64,000 nucleotides of DNA from Pseudonocardiales bacterium (GTDB lineage Bacteria; Actinomycetota; Actinomycetes; Mycobacteriales; Pseudonocardiaceae), in the NCBI GenBank assembly GCA_019244165.1, contig JAFATA010000037.1:62001-126000 (forward strand). The letters are read 5' to 3'. The notes under the pieces were generated by a model. The model was not told the DNA's origin, did no database searches, and saw only the letters and a program-made list of their open reading frames with translations. Made by a program: the position numbers and the translations under genes. Shown here one piece after another: positions 33,443 to 41,255 of the stretch (the stretch's first letter is position 1; every line of letters begins with the position of its first letter).

Positions 33443-34932
33443 AACCCGACATCGACACCGCGCTCACCGCGATCGAAACCGCCCTCGGCGAGCGCCCCTG
33501 CCAGCACTGCGGGCAGCCCATGAGCACATCGCCGTCAGCGGATTTCTGCTCGGAGGGTTGTCAGCAGGCCTGGTATGAACAGCACGCCGGGACACCACCG
33601 GCCGCGCCCGGGACCACCCCAGCCCGGCCGCTGGACTGGCTGGGGCAGCCCACACCCGTGGCCGTCACCCGGGCCGGCCACGACGTGCTGGATGACGTGG
33701 CCGCGTTCGTGGCGCGGTTCTCGGTGTTTCCTTCCGAGCACTGCGCGCCGACCCTGGCGCTGTGGTACGCCCACACCCACGCCAGTGAGCAGTTCTACGT
33801 CACTCCCCGGCTGATTCTCGACTCCGCGGAACCCGGCTCCGGGAAAACCCGGGTCCTGGAAGTCGCTCAATACCTCGTGCGGGCACCCGAGATGACCATC
33901 TCTGCGACGCCAGCCGCGTTGTTCCGGCTGGTGTCCCAGGGACCGATCACGATCCTGTTCGATGAGGTAGATGCGATTTTCAACCCCAAGAACGGTGGGA
34001 ATAATGAGGACCTTCGCGGGTTGCTCAACGCCGGGTACAAGCGCTCGGCCACCATCGCTCGCTGTGTCGGGGATGCCAAAAACATGAAAGTCGAGCGCTT
34101 CCCCGTTTACGCCCCCGCCGCTCTCGCCGGGATCGCCGGTGCCATGCCCGCCACGATCACTACCCGCGCTATCACCATTCACATGCGCCGACGCCGTTCC
34201 GACGAACCGGTCGAACCCTTCCGCGAACGCCACGTATCGCAAGAGGCTCATCCCCTCCGAGAAGGACTTGCCGCGTGGATCGACTCGGTAGGAACCCGAC
34301 TCGGTGATGCTCAACCCACAATGCCCACGGGAGTCGCCGACCGCTCGGCTGAGATCTGGGAACCACTCCTGGCCATCGCGGACACCGCAGGCGGGCACTG
34401 GCCGGGTACCGCTCGCAACGCCTGCCGGCACTTCGTCCTCGACGCCGGACCCCAACTGACCTCATTCGGTGTCCGCCTCCTCGCCGACCTACGCGAGCTA
34501 TTTACCCGCGCTGGCACGGAAAGGATGACTACAGCCGACGTTCTCCCCACTCTGTGCAGCATTGACGAATCGCCCTGGGGTGACCTGAACGGCAAACCCC
34601 TTGACGCCCGGCGCCTCGCCAAGGAACTGAGCCGGTACGGGGTCAGGCCGCACGACTTGCGGATGCCCGGCGGCGAGGTGGTCAAGGGCTACCGCACCGC
34701 CGCACCCGAAGGTCTCGCCGACGCCTGGGACCGCTACCTGCCCCCACCCACCCCAGCCGCGACAAGCGCGACAGCCGCTACACCGCAGGTCAACCCCGTC
34801 GCGGCAACCGGACGTGTCGCGGATACATCCGCTACACCCCACAGGGCCGCTACCGGGCTGACCAGGCACGTAGCGGCTGTCGCGGATGTAGCGGCTCCCC
34901 AGAGCCCGGGTGAGCACGAGGAGGCGCGATGA
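33439..34932 (+). CDS. DUF3631-containing helicase-like replication protein
   Basis: The 497-residue protein starts with a Cys-rich ribbon (PCQHCGQPM, DFCSEGCQQAW), then a P-loop ATPase (Walker A SAEPGSGKTRVLEV, Walker B ITILFDEVDAIF), arginine-rich sensor region (RAITIHMRRRR), and the DUF3631 C-terminal domain. The last 60 residues are a low-complexity A/T/V/D tail whose DNA contains repeated GTMGCGGMTGT motifs. It probably unwinds element DNA with the prim-pol. It overlaps the prim-pol stop and the excisionase start by ATGA. Confidence 0.9.
   Translation: MKPDIDTALTAIETALGERPCQHCGQPMSTSPSADFCSEGCQQAWYEQHAGTPPAAPGTTPARPLDWLGQPTPVAVTRAGHDVLDDVAAFVARFSVFPSEHCAPTLALWYAHTHASEQFYVTPRLILDSAEPGSGKTRVLEVAQYLVRAPEMTISATPAALFRLVSQGPITILFDEVDAIFNPKNGGNNEDLRGLLNAGYKRSATIARCVGDAKNMKVERFPVYAPAALAGIAGAMPATITTRAITIHMRRRRSDEPVEPFRERHVSQEAHPLREGLAAWIDSVGTRLGDAQPTMPTGVADRSAEIWEPLLAIADTAGGHWPGTARNACRHFVLDAGPQLTSFGVRLLADLRELFTRAGTERMTTADVLPTLCSIDESPWGDLNGKPLDARRLAKELSRYGVRPHDLRMPGGEVVKGYRTAAPEGLADAWDRYLPPPTPAATSATAATPQVNPVAATGRVADTSATPHRAATGLTRHVAAVADVAAPQSPGEHEEAR
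34759..34896. repeat. iteron-like repeats at the 3' end of the replication gene
   Basis: At least five copies of GT[AC]GCGG[AC]TGT-like units occur in both orientations, including a 14-bp inverted repeat (GCGACAGCCGCTAC near 34767 and its complement near 34870) and an imperfect palindrome at 34814-34838. Dense, spaced repeats inside a rep gene suggest an origin or an operator for the excisionase/integrase genes. Confidence 0.5.
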
Positions 34933-35207
34933 GTACTGAGAGTCGAGATACCGAGATTGCTTCGGTCGTTGCTCGTCTAGTCGAGCTGATATCCGACCGC
35001 CCTCCCGCTCAAGTACCCGAACCAAGGAAAATGCCAGAACGAGTGTTGCTGACTGTTGAAGAAGTCGCCGAGCGGCTCGGCATCGGCCGGACGACGACCT
35101 TCCGACTCGTTAAGACCGGAGAAATCGAGTCTGTCCAAATAGGCAGGCTACGACGCATCCACATCGACGCTGTCAATGCCTATGCGGCACGACTGGTTGC
35201 TGCCTGA
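34929..35207 (+). CDS. xis: excisionase-type helix-turn-helix protein
   Basis: A 92-residue protein with a MerR-like winged-helix of the excisionase family: LLTVEEVAERLGIGRTTTFRLVKTGEIESVQIGRLRRI. A polar N-terminal extension of about 40 residues precedes it. ATG overlaps the helicase-like gene stop; the integrase gene begins 23 bases downstream. It should bind near the attachment site and direct excision. Confidence 0.88.
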   Translation: MSTESRDTEIASVVARLVELISDRPPAQVPEPRKMPERVLLTVEEVAERLGIGRTTTFRLVKTGEIESVQIGRLRRIHIDAVNAYAARLVAA

Positions 35208-35230
35208 TTGCATCCTAGGGAAGGACACCA

Positions 35231-36724
35231 ATGGCCCGCCGAAAGCGAGCAGAGGGGGCACGTGCCCCAAACGGCGCGTCGAGCGTCTACTTCAGTGAGT
35301 ATGACCACTTGTGGCACGGACGTGTCACGGTCGGCGTGAAGGACAATGGAAATCCCGATCGTCGCCACGTTAAGCGTGCGACCGAGGCGGAGGTGATCCG
35401 GGCCGTTCGCGAGCTGGAGCGACAGCGCGACGCCGGTAGAGTCCAGAAACCAGGGCTCGCGTGGACAGTCGAAAAATGGCTGACTCACTGGGTCGAAAAC
35501 GTGGCTGCGAACGCAGTCCGCCGGACCACCATGGTCGGCTACCGAACATCTGTTTACAACCATCTGATACCGGGGATAGGAGCGCACCGGATCGACAAGT
35601 TGCAACCCGAACACCTTGAAAAGCTGTACGTGCTTATGCAGGCGAACAAACCCAAGGGGAAGGGGCTTAGCGCGGGCACAGCTCACTTGGCGCACCGCAC
35701 AGTGCGGGCCGCGCTCAACGAAGCCGTGAAGCGTGGGCACATCACCTCGAACCCCGCCAAAGTAGCAAAACCGCCGCGAGTTGTGGAAGAGGAAATTGTG
35801 CCGTTCACTGTAGAAGAGGCACGCCGCATCCTCGATGCCACCGAGAACATGAGGAACGGAGCACGGTTCATCGTCGCCCTCACGCTCGGACTGCGCCGAG
35901 GCGAAGCTCTAGGGCTAAAGTGGTCGGATATAGATATCCGGTGGAAGCACGGATGCGCCAAGGCAAGTGAGTGCCGCACGGACCCTGCCCAGCTCTGCCC
36001 GTTCCGGCAGCTGGATCGTGCGACGTTGACTGTCCGCCGCGCCGTCCAGCAGTACATCTGGCAGCACGGCTGCGCATCGGAAAAGCCATGCGGACGCCGG
36101 TACGGCGCGCACTGCCCGCAACGGCACGGTGGGGGAGTGGTGACCACCGAGGTCAAGTCACGGGCTGGTCAGCGCACAGTCGGTATTCCCCTGCCGCTGG
36201 TACAGGCGCTTGAGCGCCACCGGGAGCGACAGGCGACCGATCGGGTAAGAGCGGCCGACCTGTGGCATGACGAGGGCTGGGTGTTCACAAATCACATTGG
36301 AAGACCTGTGCATCCGACGGTCGATCATGAAGCGTGGAAATCCCTACTGAAGCGGGCACAGGTCCGAGATGCGAGGTTGCACGACGCGCGGCATACAGCG
36401 GCGACGATGTTGCTAGTGCTGAAGGTGCCACTGCCTGCCGTTATGGAGATCATGGGTTGGTCGGAAGCATCGATGGCCAAGCGCTATATGCATGTTCCGA
36501 ACGAGTTGGTCGCCGCCATCGCTGACCAGGTCAGTGACTTCATCTGGCCCAGCGCAGCCGAGGCCGAGGTACATGCGGAAGTTGACGATGCAGAGCTGAG
36601 CGACCAGCAGCGGGCGACGATCCAGCGGCTTGCGTCAGCCCTGCCTGCCCCATGGCGTCAGCGGTTCGCTGACGTATTCGACAAGGGAGACGACGAATCG
36701 ACCGGAGCGTCGGAGCCCGTCTGA
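35231..36724 (+). CDS. int: tyrosine-type site-specific integrase of the AICE
   Basis: The 497-residue protein has an N-terminal arm-binding region, a SAM-like core-binding domain (WLTHWVENVAANAVRRTTMVGY) and the catalytic domain with the first arginine (LGLRRGEALGLKW), HDARHTAATML and the tyrosine in MAKRYMHV. A six-cysteine insert (HGC...C...C, twice) splits the catalytic domain between the first arginine and the KSRAGQRTVGIP strand. GGGAAGGA lies before ATG. Located next to the tRNA-Ser attachment site, it should recombine the 59-bp repeats. Confidence 0.95.
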   Translation: MARRKRAEGARAPNGASSVYFSEYDHLWHGRVTVGVKDNGNPDRRHVKRATEAEVIRAVRELERQRDAGRVQKPGLAWTVEKWLTHWVENVAANAVRRTTMVGYRTSVYNHLIPGIGAHRIDKLQPEHLEKLYVLMQANKPKGKGLSAGTAHLAHRTVRAALNEAVKRGHITSNPAKVAKPPRVVEEEIVPFTVEEARRILDATENMRNGARFIVALTLGLRRGEALGLKWSDIDIRWKHGCAKASECRTDPAQLCPFRQLDRATLTVRRAVQQYIWQHGCASEKPCGRRYGAHCPQRHGGGVVTTEVKSRAGQRTVGIPLPLVQALERHRERQATDRVRAADLWHDEGWVFTNHIGRPVHPTVDHEAWKSLLKRAQVRDARLHDARHTAATMLLVLKVPLPAVMEIMGWSEASMAKRYMHVPNELVAAIADQVSDFIWPSAAEAEVHAEVDDAELSDQQRATIQRLASALPAPWRQRFADVFDKGDDESTGASEPV

Positions 36725-36799
36725 AAAGCAACAGTGTCGGTAACGCGCCTCGGCAGGCCACCGCGACTCGCACGCTGTGCGCTTGTGGCGTCAGGTGTC

Positions 36800-36821
36800 A
36801 ACTGAGACCCAAACTGAGACC
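36800..36821 (+). repeat. right arm-type repeat (22 bp)
   Basis: Identical to 20799-20820, tandem AACTGAGACCC half-units, 57 bases inside the right attachment repeat. Likely integrase/excisionase arm site. Confidence 0.6.
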
Positions 36822-36878
36822 CAGCGATGGCCTGACGAACGAAATTTGATCATGGAGGTTCGTATTTGTGCTGGTAGG

Positions 36879-36937
36879 TGGCGGAGGATGCGGGATTTGA
36901 ACCCGCGAGGGGCTGTCAACCCCAACACGATTTCCAA
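36879..36937 (-). repeat. right attachment site (59 bp, within tRNA-Ser)
   Basis: Identical to 20647-20705. It forms the integrase-proximal end of the element and the 3' part of the functional tRNA. Confidence 0.93.
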
Positions 36938-36969
36938 TCGTGCGCCCTAGGCCACTAGGCGAATCCTCC
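36879..36969 (-). tRNA. tRNA-Ser (anticodon GGA), AICE integration target
   Basis: On the minus strand the 91-nt gene starts GGAGGAT, has an anticodon loop TTGGAAA closed by CACGA/TCGTG, a long variable arm typical of serine tRNA, the T-arm GCGGGTTCAAATCCCGC and an encoded CCA at 36879-36881. The 3' 59 bases are the right attachment repeat; the gene stays intact because the element end restores them. Confidence 0.96.
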
Positions 36970-37073
36970 GCCCGCGAGGCTACCGCCAGCCTCGCCACCG
37001 GCCAAAGCTGCTGGTGGCGGGCACCGAGAGGGTGCCGTGCCGGGGCGAGGGGCAGCCCCCTAGACTGGGGAGC

Positions 37074-37160
37074 GGACCCCGTGCGGCGTCCATCTTGCGA
37101 ACCCCCCCAGGGTCGGAAGGCAGCAAGGGTCAGCAGGCTCTGGCGGGTGCGCGGGGTCCC
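37074..37160 (+). ncRNA. ffs: signal recognition particle 4.5S RNA
   Basis: The conserved tip sequence GGGTCGGAAGGCAGCAAGGGT, with the asymmetric and symmetric loops, is flanked by complementary ends GGACCCC (37074-37080) and GGGGTCC (37153-37159). Position beside dnaX is the usual actinobacterial arrangement. Small bacterial-type SRP RNA without an Alu domain. Confidence 0.92.
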
Positions 37161-37211
37161 CTAACGCGAGAGCGGCGCGAGTTCGTCGCTCGAGGGGAGG
37201 CGGGCCGTCAG

Positions 37212-37493
37212 GTGAGCCATGAGGGTGCGGAGGCCCAGGGCGGCGCAGATGCCGTGTGGCAGGAGTTAGAACAGCTGCGCACGCGAATGGCTGTGATCAA
37301 GGATGAGGCCGCTGCTGAGGTGGACCGCAAGTGGGGATCGGCGTGGCGCACCCAAGAGGTGTTCGACCTCAAGGTGAAGGCGAGACTGGCGGGTAACGAC
37401 GAGTACCGCTTGCTGCAGGACCGGGTCCGGGACGCCGAGGCCAGACTTGCCGGGCAGGCCGATGCTGCCTCGGAGGCCGACTCGGCCAGCTAG
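37212..37493 (+). CDS. hypothetical small coiled-coil protein
   Basis: About 93 residues, highly charged and helical (WQELEQLRTRMAVIKDEAAAEVDRKWG, then RLLQDRVRDAEARLAG). No recognised domain. GTG at 37212 is chosen because the frame before it lies in the 4.5S RNA; GTG at 37236 is another option. Same strand as the siderophore-interacting gene 57 bases later. Confidence 0.5.
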   Translation: MSHEGAEAQGGADAVWQELEQLRTRMAVIKDEAAAEVDRKWGSAWRTQEVFDLKVKARLAGNDEYRLLQDRVRDAEARLAGQADAASEADSAS

Positions 37494-37549
37494 CGCGCGC
37501 CGGCGCCGCGGCACCCTGGACCGGACGCGGCCGGCCGAGGAGGTAACCG

Positions 37550-38290
37550 ATGCGTCCCCAGGCCCCCGCGCGCAGTCGTGCCGCCAGCACGGTGGCGACG
37601 GTGGCGTCGGTGCGGCAGGTGACTCCTCGGATGACGCAGGTCCGGCTCGCCGGTGAGAGCCTGGTCGGCTTAGCCGCTGTCCCCGGACAGACACTCAAGA
37701 TCTACGTTCCCGACCTGATCAGCGGGCGTTTGGTGTCCCGCGACTACACGGTGCGCGACTACGACCCTGCGGCCCCCCGCCTGGACATTGATTTCGTGCT
37801 GCACGGACCGGGGCCGGCAGCCATCTGGGCGCGGCGGGTGCGGCCGGGTGAACCCCTGGAATTCGTCGGTTCCAGCGGCCGCTACCGGCCCGACCCGCAC
37901 GTGGACTGGCACCTGTTCGCCGGGGACGAGACCGCCCTGCCGGCGATCCAGGCGTATGCGGCGATGCTGCCGGCCGACGCCTGCGCGCAGCTCTACCTCG
38001 AAGTCGCCGACGCCGCCGAGCAGCAGCCGATACCGACAGCGGCTCATCCGAGCGTGTGCTGGCTGCACCGCGGCGATCGGGAGCCGGGTGCCTCGACGGT
38101 GCTCGAGGACGCGCTGCGTGCGGTGCGGCTGCCGCCGGGGCAGGGCCGGATCTGGATCGCCGGACACACCCCGACGGTGCGACGGATCCGGGCGCATCTG
38201 ATCACCGAGCGTGGCATCGACCGGCGCGCGCTGTACGCCAGGGGTTTCTGGGATCGCTCCATCGCTCGCTCTGTCGCTCCGGGCGGGTAG
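37550..38290 (+). CDS. siderophore-interacting FAD-binding protein
   Basis: The 246-residue protein has an N-terminal FAD-binding beta-barrel (VTPRMTQVRLAG, RDYTVRDYDPAA, IDFVLHGPGPAAIWARRV) and the SIP C-terminal domain (WHLFAGDETALPAI, WIAGHTPTVRRIRAHLITERG). These ferric-siderophore reductases release iron in the cytosol. GAGGAGG precedes ATG. No siderophore biosynthesis or uptake genes are nearby. Confidence 0.92.
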   Translation: MRPQAPARSRAASTVATVASVRQVTPRMTQVRLAGESLVGLAAVPGQTLKIYVPDLISGRLVSRDYTVRDYDPAAPRLDIDFVLHGPGPAAIWARRVRPGEPLEFVGSSGRYRPDPHVDWHLFAGDETALPAIQAYAAMLPADACAQLYLEVADAAEQQPIPTAAHPSVCWLHRGDREPGASTVLEDALRAVRLPPGQGRIWIAGHTPTVRRIRAHLITERGIDRRALYARGFWDRSIARSVAPGG

Positions 38291-38313
38291 ACAGCTACCG
38301 CCCCTCGATGATA

Positions 38314-38335
38314 CGATCAATCGATCGATTGATCG
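38314..38335. promoter_or_regulatory. palindromic operator of the toxin-antitoxin pair
   Basis: A perfect 22-bp palindrome (each arm CGATCAATCGA) ends just before the GGAGGA ribosome site of the antitoxin gene. Phd-type antitoxins repress their own operon by binding such palindromes. Confidence 0.7.
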
Positions 38336-38344
38336 GAGGATAAC

Positions 38345-38671
38345 ATGGCCGGAACCGAACGCAAAGTCAGTGCGACCGAGGCCCGAATACACTTCGGCGA
38401 GCTGCTCGACGGCGTGACGGCCCGCCACGACGTGGTCTTTGTGGAACGGGCTGGCAAGGAAGTCGCCGTGGTGGTCTCTGTGCAGGCCTGGGAGGCGGCG
38501 TGCGCCAGCCGGTCCGACAAGTGGGCCCGGGCCAACGCGATGCTCGCGGAGTACCACGAGCGGTTACGGGCAGAGGGTGCGCTTGAGCGGCTGAAGGACT
38601 TCAACGTGGAGGAGGCCATCCGTGTCGGCCGAGAGGACCGGGACGAGGAGCGTTACGGCCGGCTGCATTGA
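38345..38671 (+). CDS. Phd/YefM-type antitoxin
   Basis: A 108-residue protein with the Phd N-terminal DNA-binding fold (KVSATEARIHFGELLDGV, then FVERAGKEVAVVVSVQAWEA) and a C-terminal acidic tail that should neutralise the toxin. It is longer than usual at the C-terminus. The stop overlaps the toxin start by 50 bases, typical of toxin-antitoxin operons. A palindromic operator lies upstream. Confidence 0.9.
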   Translation: MAGTERKVSATEARIHFGELLDGVTARHDVVFVERAGKEVAVVVSVQAWEAACASRSDKWARANAMLAEYHERLRAEGALERLKDFNVEEAIRVGREDRDEERYGRLH

Positions 38672-39077
38672 CGCGAGCCTGGTGGTCCGGCTCCTCGATG
38701 CGGATCCCGCCGTCGTGACTGCGTGGGAGCGGCTTGTTCGATCGGACGGCGACCTGATCGCGCCAAGTCTGCTGCACTACGAGGTTGCTAACGCGCTGCA
38801 CCAGCAGCAGCGAACAGGAAGGATCACCGCGGAGACGGCTTACGACGGGCTGCGACGCGTCCTGTGTTTGCCCCTCGAACTGCATGGCGATGCGCGGCTG
38901 CACTCCAGGGCACTGGAGATCGCCCACGAACACCAGATGCAGGCAACGTACGACGCGCACTATGTCGCCCTCGCCGAGCGCTTTCGGGTGCCGCTGTGGA
39001 CCTGTGACCGCCGGCTCGCCGCGGAGCTGGGCGACGGGCTACCGGAAGTGCACCTCGTGCCCTCAGGACTGTCGTAG
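38622..39077 (+). CDS. PIN-domain toxin (VapC-like)
   Basis: The protein of up to 151 residues has the four acidic PIN positions: D in CIDASLVVRLL, E in HYEVANALHQ, D in TYDAHYVALAE and D in WTCDRRLA. Such toxins are Mg-dependent ribonucleases. The start is uncertain: GTG at 38622 overlaps the antitoxin gene; a later start near 38655 would still keep the first Asp. Pairing PIN with a Phd-type antitoxin is common in actinobacteria. Confidence 0.9.
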   Translation: MSAERTGTRSVTAGCIDASLVVRLLDADPAVVTAWERLVRSDGDLIAPSLLHYEVANALHQQQRTGRITAETAYDGLRRVLCLPLELHGDARLHSRALEIAHEHQMQATYDAHYVALAERFRVPLWTCDRRLAAELGDGLPEVHLVPSGLS

Positions 39078-39085
39078 CCGCCCGG

Positions 39086-39091
39086 TAACCT
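39086..39091 (+). promoter_or_regulatory. -10 box of a leaderless dnaX transcript
   Basis: TAACCT followed by seven bases and GTG. No ribosome site is present, so leaderless initiation is likely. Confidence 0.45.
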
Positions 39092-39098
39092 CCCGACC

Positions 39099-40970
39099 GT
39101 GGCACTGGCCCTCTACCGCAAGTACCGTCCGGCGGCATTCGCTGAGGTGGTAGGCCAAGAGCACGTCACCGAACCGCTGCGCACGGCGCTGGCGGCCGGA
39201 CGGATCAACCACGCCTACCTGTTCTCCGGTCCGCGGGGCTGCGGGAAGACGTCCAGCGCGCGCATCCTGGCCCGCTCGCTGAACTGCGCGGCCGGCCCGA
39301 CACCGGACCCGTGCGGAGTCTGCCCCTCCTGTGTCGCGCTGGCGCCCGAGGGCCCCGGGTCGATCGATGTCGTCGAGCTCGACGCCGCCAGCCACGGTGG
39401 CGTGGACGACGCCCGTGACCTGCGGGACCGCGCCTTCTACGCGCCGGCGGAGTCCCGGTATCGGGTGTTCATCATTGACGAGGCCCACATGGTCACCACA
39501 CAGGGCTTCAACGCTCTGCTCAAGATCGTGGAGGAGCCCCCGGAGCACCTGGTGTTCGTCTTCGCCACCACCGAGCCGGAGAAGGTGCTGGCCACCATCC
39601 GCTCCCGTACCCACCACTACCCGTTCCGGCTGCTGCCACCGGGCACGATGCGCGCCTTGCTGGAGCAGGTGTGTGCCCGGGAGGGGGTACTGATCGAGCC
39701 CGCGGTCTACCCGCTGGTGATCCGCGCTGGCGGTGGCTCCGCCCGGGACTCGCTGTCCGTGCTGGACCAGTTGCTCGCCGGGACCGGCACGCAGGGCGTC
39801 ACCTACGCCCGGGCGGTGGCGCTGCTCGGGGTCACCGACGTGGCTCTGATCGACGAGTTGGTCGCCGCGCTGACCGCCCAGGACGGGGCCACGGTGTTCA
39901 CCACCGTCGACCGACTAGTGGAAGCGGGGCACGATCCCCGGCGCTTCGCCTCCGACCTCCTGCAGCGCTTCCGCGACCTGGTGCTGTTGCGGGTCGCTCC
40001 CGAGCAGGCGTATCAGGGGTTGGTCGACGCTCCCGAGGATCAGCTCGGGACGATGACCGCTCAGGCGCAAGCCCTGGGTATGGCCAGCCTCACCCGGTTC
40101 GCTGAGATCACGCATAACGGCCTGGCCGAGATGCGCGGGGCCACCGCCCCGCGGCTGCTCTTGGAACTGATGTGCGCCCGGATGCTGTTGCCGGCCGTCA
40201 CCGGGGAGGACGGTGCGGTGCTCCACCGGCTGGAGCGCTTGGAGCGGCGACTGACCATTGCCCCACCCGCTAGTGCCCAGCCTGCTACTGCCCCGCCGAT
40301 CGCCGGTGCAGAGGCACCAGCCAGCCCCGAGGCACCGCCCACCCCCAAGGCGTCAGCTAGCCCCGAGGCCAAGCCTCCGCAAGCCCAATGCCAGCCCCCG
40401 GCAGGCCAGCTCGATGTGGCCGCGGTGCGACAGGCGTGGCCGGCCCTGCTGGACGCGGTGCGTGAGCAGAGCCGGGCAACCCAGGTCCTGTTCAGTAACT
40501 CGACCGCGAGCGCGGTGGAGGGCAACGCCCTCGTGTTGACCCTGCCCACCGCCCCGCTGGCCCGCCGGCTGGGTGATCAGCGCAACGTCGAGATGATCCA
40601 GCACGCGCTGCGGACCGTCCTGGGGGTTGACTGGCAGGTGCGCTGCGAACAGGCCAGTGGTGAGGCAGGTCCTGGCGCCCAGCAGCCGCAGCGCCCTGCC
40701 GCCCGCCCCCCGCAACGCTCGCCGGAGCGTCCTGTCTACCGTCGTCCGTCGCCGCCCCCGGACGACGGCATTCCCCCACCCCCCGAACCCCCGGATCCCG
40801 ACGACCCTGCTGCAGCGACCCTCCCTCAGGCCCCGATGGAGGACGACGAGGCGATGCTCGCCGAGGCCACCGGAACGCCCCAGGAGCGTGCCCAACACCG
40901 GGACCCCGAGGAGATCGCCGTAGAGTTGCTCACCGCGCAGCTCGGCGCCCGCCGCCTCGACGACAAGTAA
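39099..40970 (+). CDS. dnaX: DNA polymerase III subunit gamma/tau
   Basis: The 623-residue protein starts with ALYRKYRPAAFAEVVGQEHV, has Walker A FSGPRGCGKTSSA, a four-cysteine zinc site (NC...CGVCPSC), the DEAH-like IIDEAHMVT and a sensor region EPEKVLATIRSR. The C-terminal 250 residues are proline/alanine-rich with the tau-like domain (WPALLDAVREQSRATQVLF). It loads sliding clamps. GTG start after a TAACCT box. In related genomes ybaB and recR follow closely, but here 10 kb of other genes intervene. Confidence 0.96.
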   Translation: MALALYRKYRPAAFAEVVGQEHVTEPLRTALAAGRINHAYLFSGPRGCGKTSSARILARSLNCAAGPTPDPCGVCPSCVALAPEGPGSIDVVELDAASHGGVDDARDLRDRAFYAPAESRYRVFIIDEAHMVTTQGFNALLKIVEEPPEHLVFVFATTEPEKVLATIRSRTHHYPFRLLPPGTMRALLEQVCAREGVLIEPAVYPLVIRAGGGSARDSLSVLDQLLAGTGTQGVTYARAVALLGVTDVALIDELVAALTAQDGATVFTTVDRLVEAGHDPRRFASDLLQRFRDLVLLRVAPEQAYQGLVDAPEDQLGTMTAQAQALGMASLTRFAEITHNGLAEMRGATAPRLLLELMCARMLLPAVTGEDGAVLHRLERLERRLTIAPPASAQPATAPPIAGAEAPASPEAPPTPKASASPEAKPPQAQCQPPAGQLDVAAVRQAWPALLDAVREQSRATQVLFSNSTASAVEGNALVLTLPTAPLARRLGDQRNVEMIQHALRTVLGVDWQVRCEQASGEAGPGAQQPQRPAARPPQRSPERPVYRRPSPPPDDGIPPPPEPPDPDDPAAATLPQAPMEDDEAMLAEATGTPQERAQHRDPEEIAVELLTAQLGARRLDDK

Positions 40971-41255
40971 CGGCACAGCTGCTGGGCACGTGCTGAGCTG
41001 TGCATTCACCAGGTCGTGGGTATTTCCGTGTTTGCGAACGTTCCACAAGCACACTGTGGCCATCCACAACCTTGACTTGGGCACACGTTGCTGTGGGCAG
41101 GAACTGTCCACAGCCCATGCCGCAAATTTGCGGGTTTATCCTCGGACAATGACTTGTTGTGTACGTAGCGCTTCCCAAGCATGCTTGGCTAGAATGCGCG
41201 CTGACTAGTACGTGCCCTGTCGTAGGAACACTTCATCCCTCTGTGAGGTTGCTGC
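40971..41255. other. intergenic region with two palindromes
   Basis: No gene; more AT-rich than its surroundings. It contains CCGCAAATTTGCGG (41120-41133), CCAAGCATGCTTGG (41175-41188), and TAGAAT at 41190-41195 as a possible -10 box for the MazG-like gene. Confidence 0.5.
41175..41195 (+). promoter_or_regulatory. operator/promoter of the MazG-like gene
   Basis: A perfect 14-bp palindrome, CCAAGCATGCTTGG, sits directly before TAGAAT (41190-41195), so a bound repressor would block the -10 region. A second 14-bp palindrome lies 42 bases upstream. Confidence 0.4.

Larger units (their letters stand above)
20647..36937. mobile_element. actinomycete integrative and conjugative element (AICE), about 16.2 kb
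   Basis: The element lies between two perfect 59-bp repeats and is inserted into the 3' end of tRNA-Ser(GGA). It carries the usual AICE set: integrase beside the tRNA, excisionase, replication proteins (prim-pol and DUF3631 helicase-like), FtsK/TraB-type translocase, small transfer genes and a GntR regulator. Transfer would be of double-stranded DNA by the TraB-type protein alone. Cargo at the left end: the PIMT cassette, TIR-WD40 protein, TIR remnant and XRE-TPR regulator. All core genes look intact, so it may still be mobile. Confidence 0.92.

Noticed and set aside
40980-41160. DnaA-box-like sequences (TGTCCACAG, TTATCC) suggesting an origin
   Set aside because: Only loose single matches, no cluster and no dnaA/dnaN neighbours.
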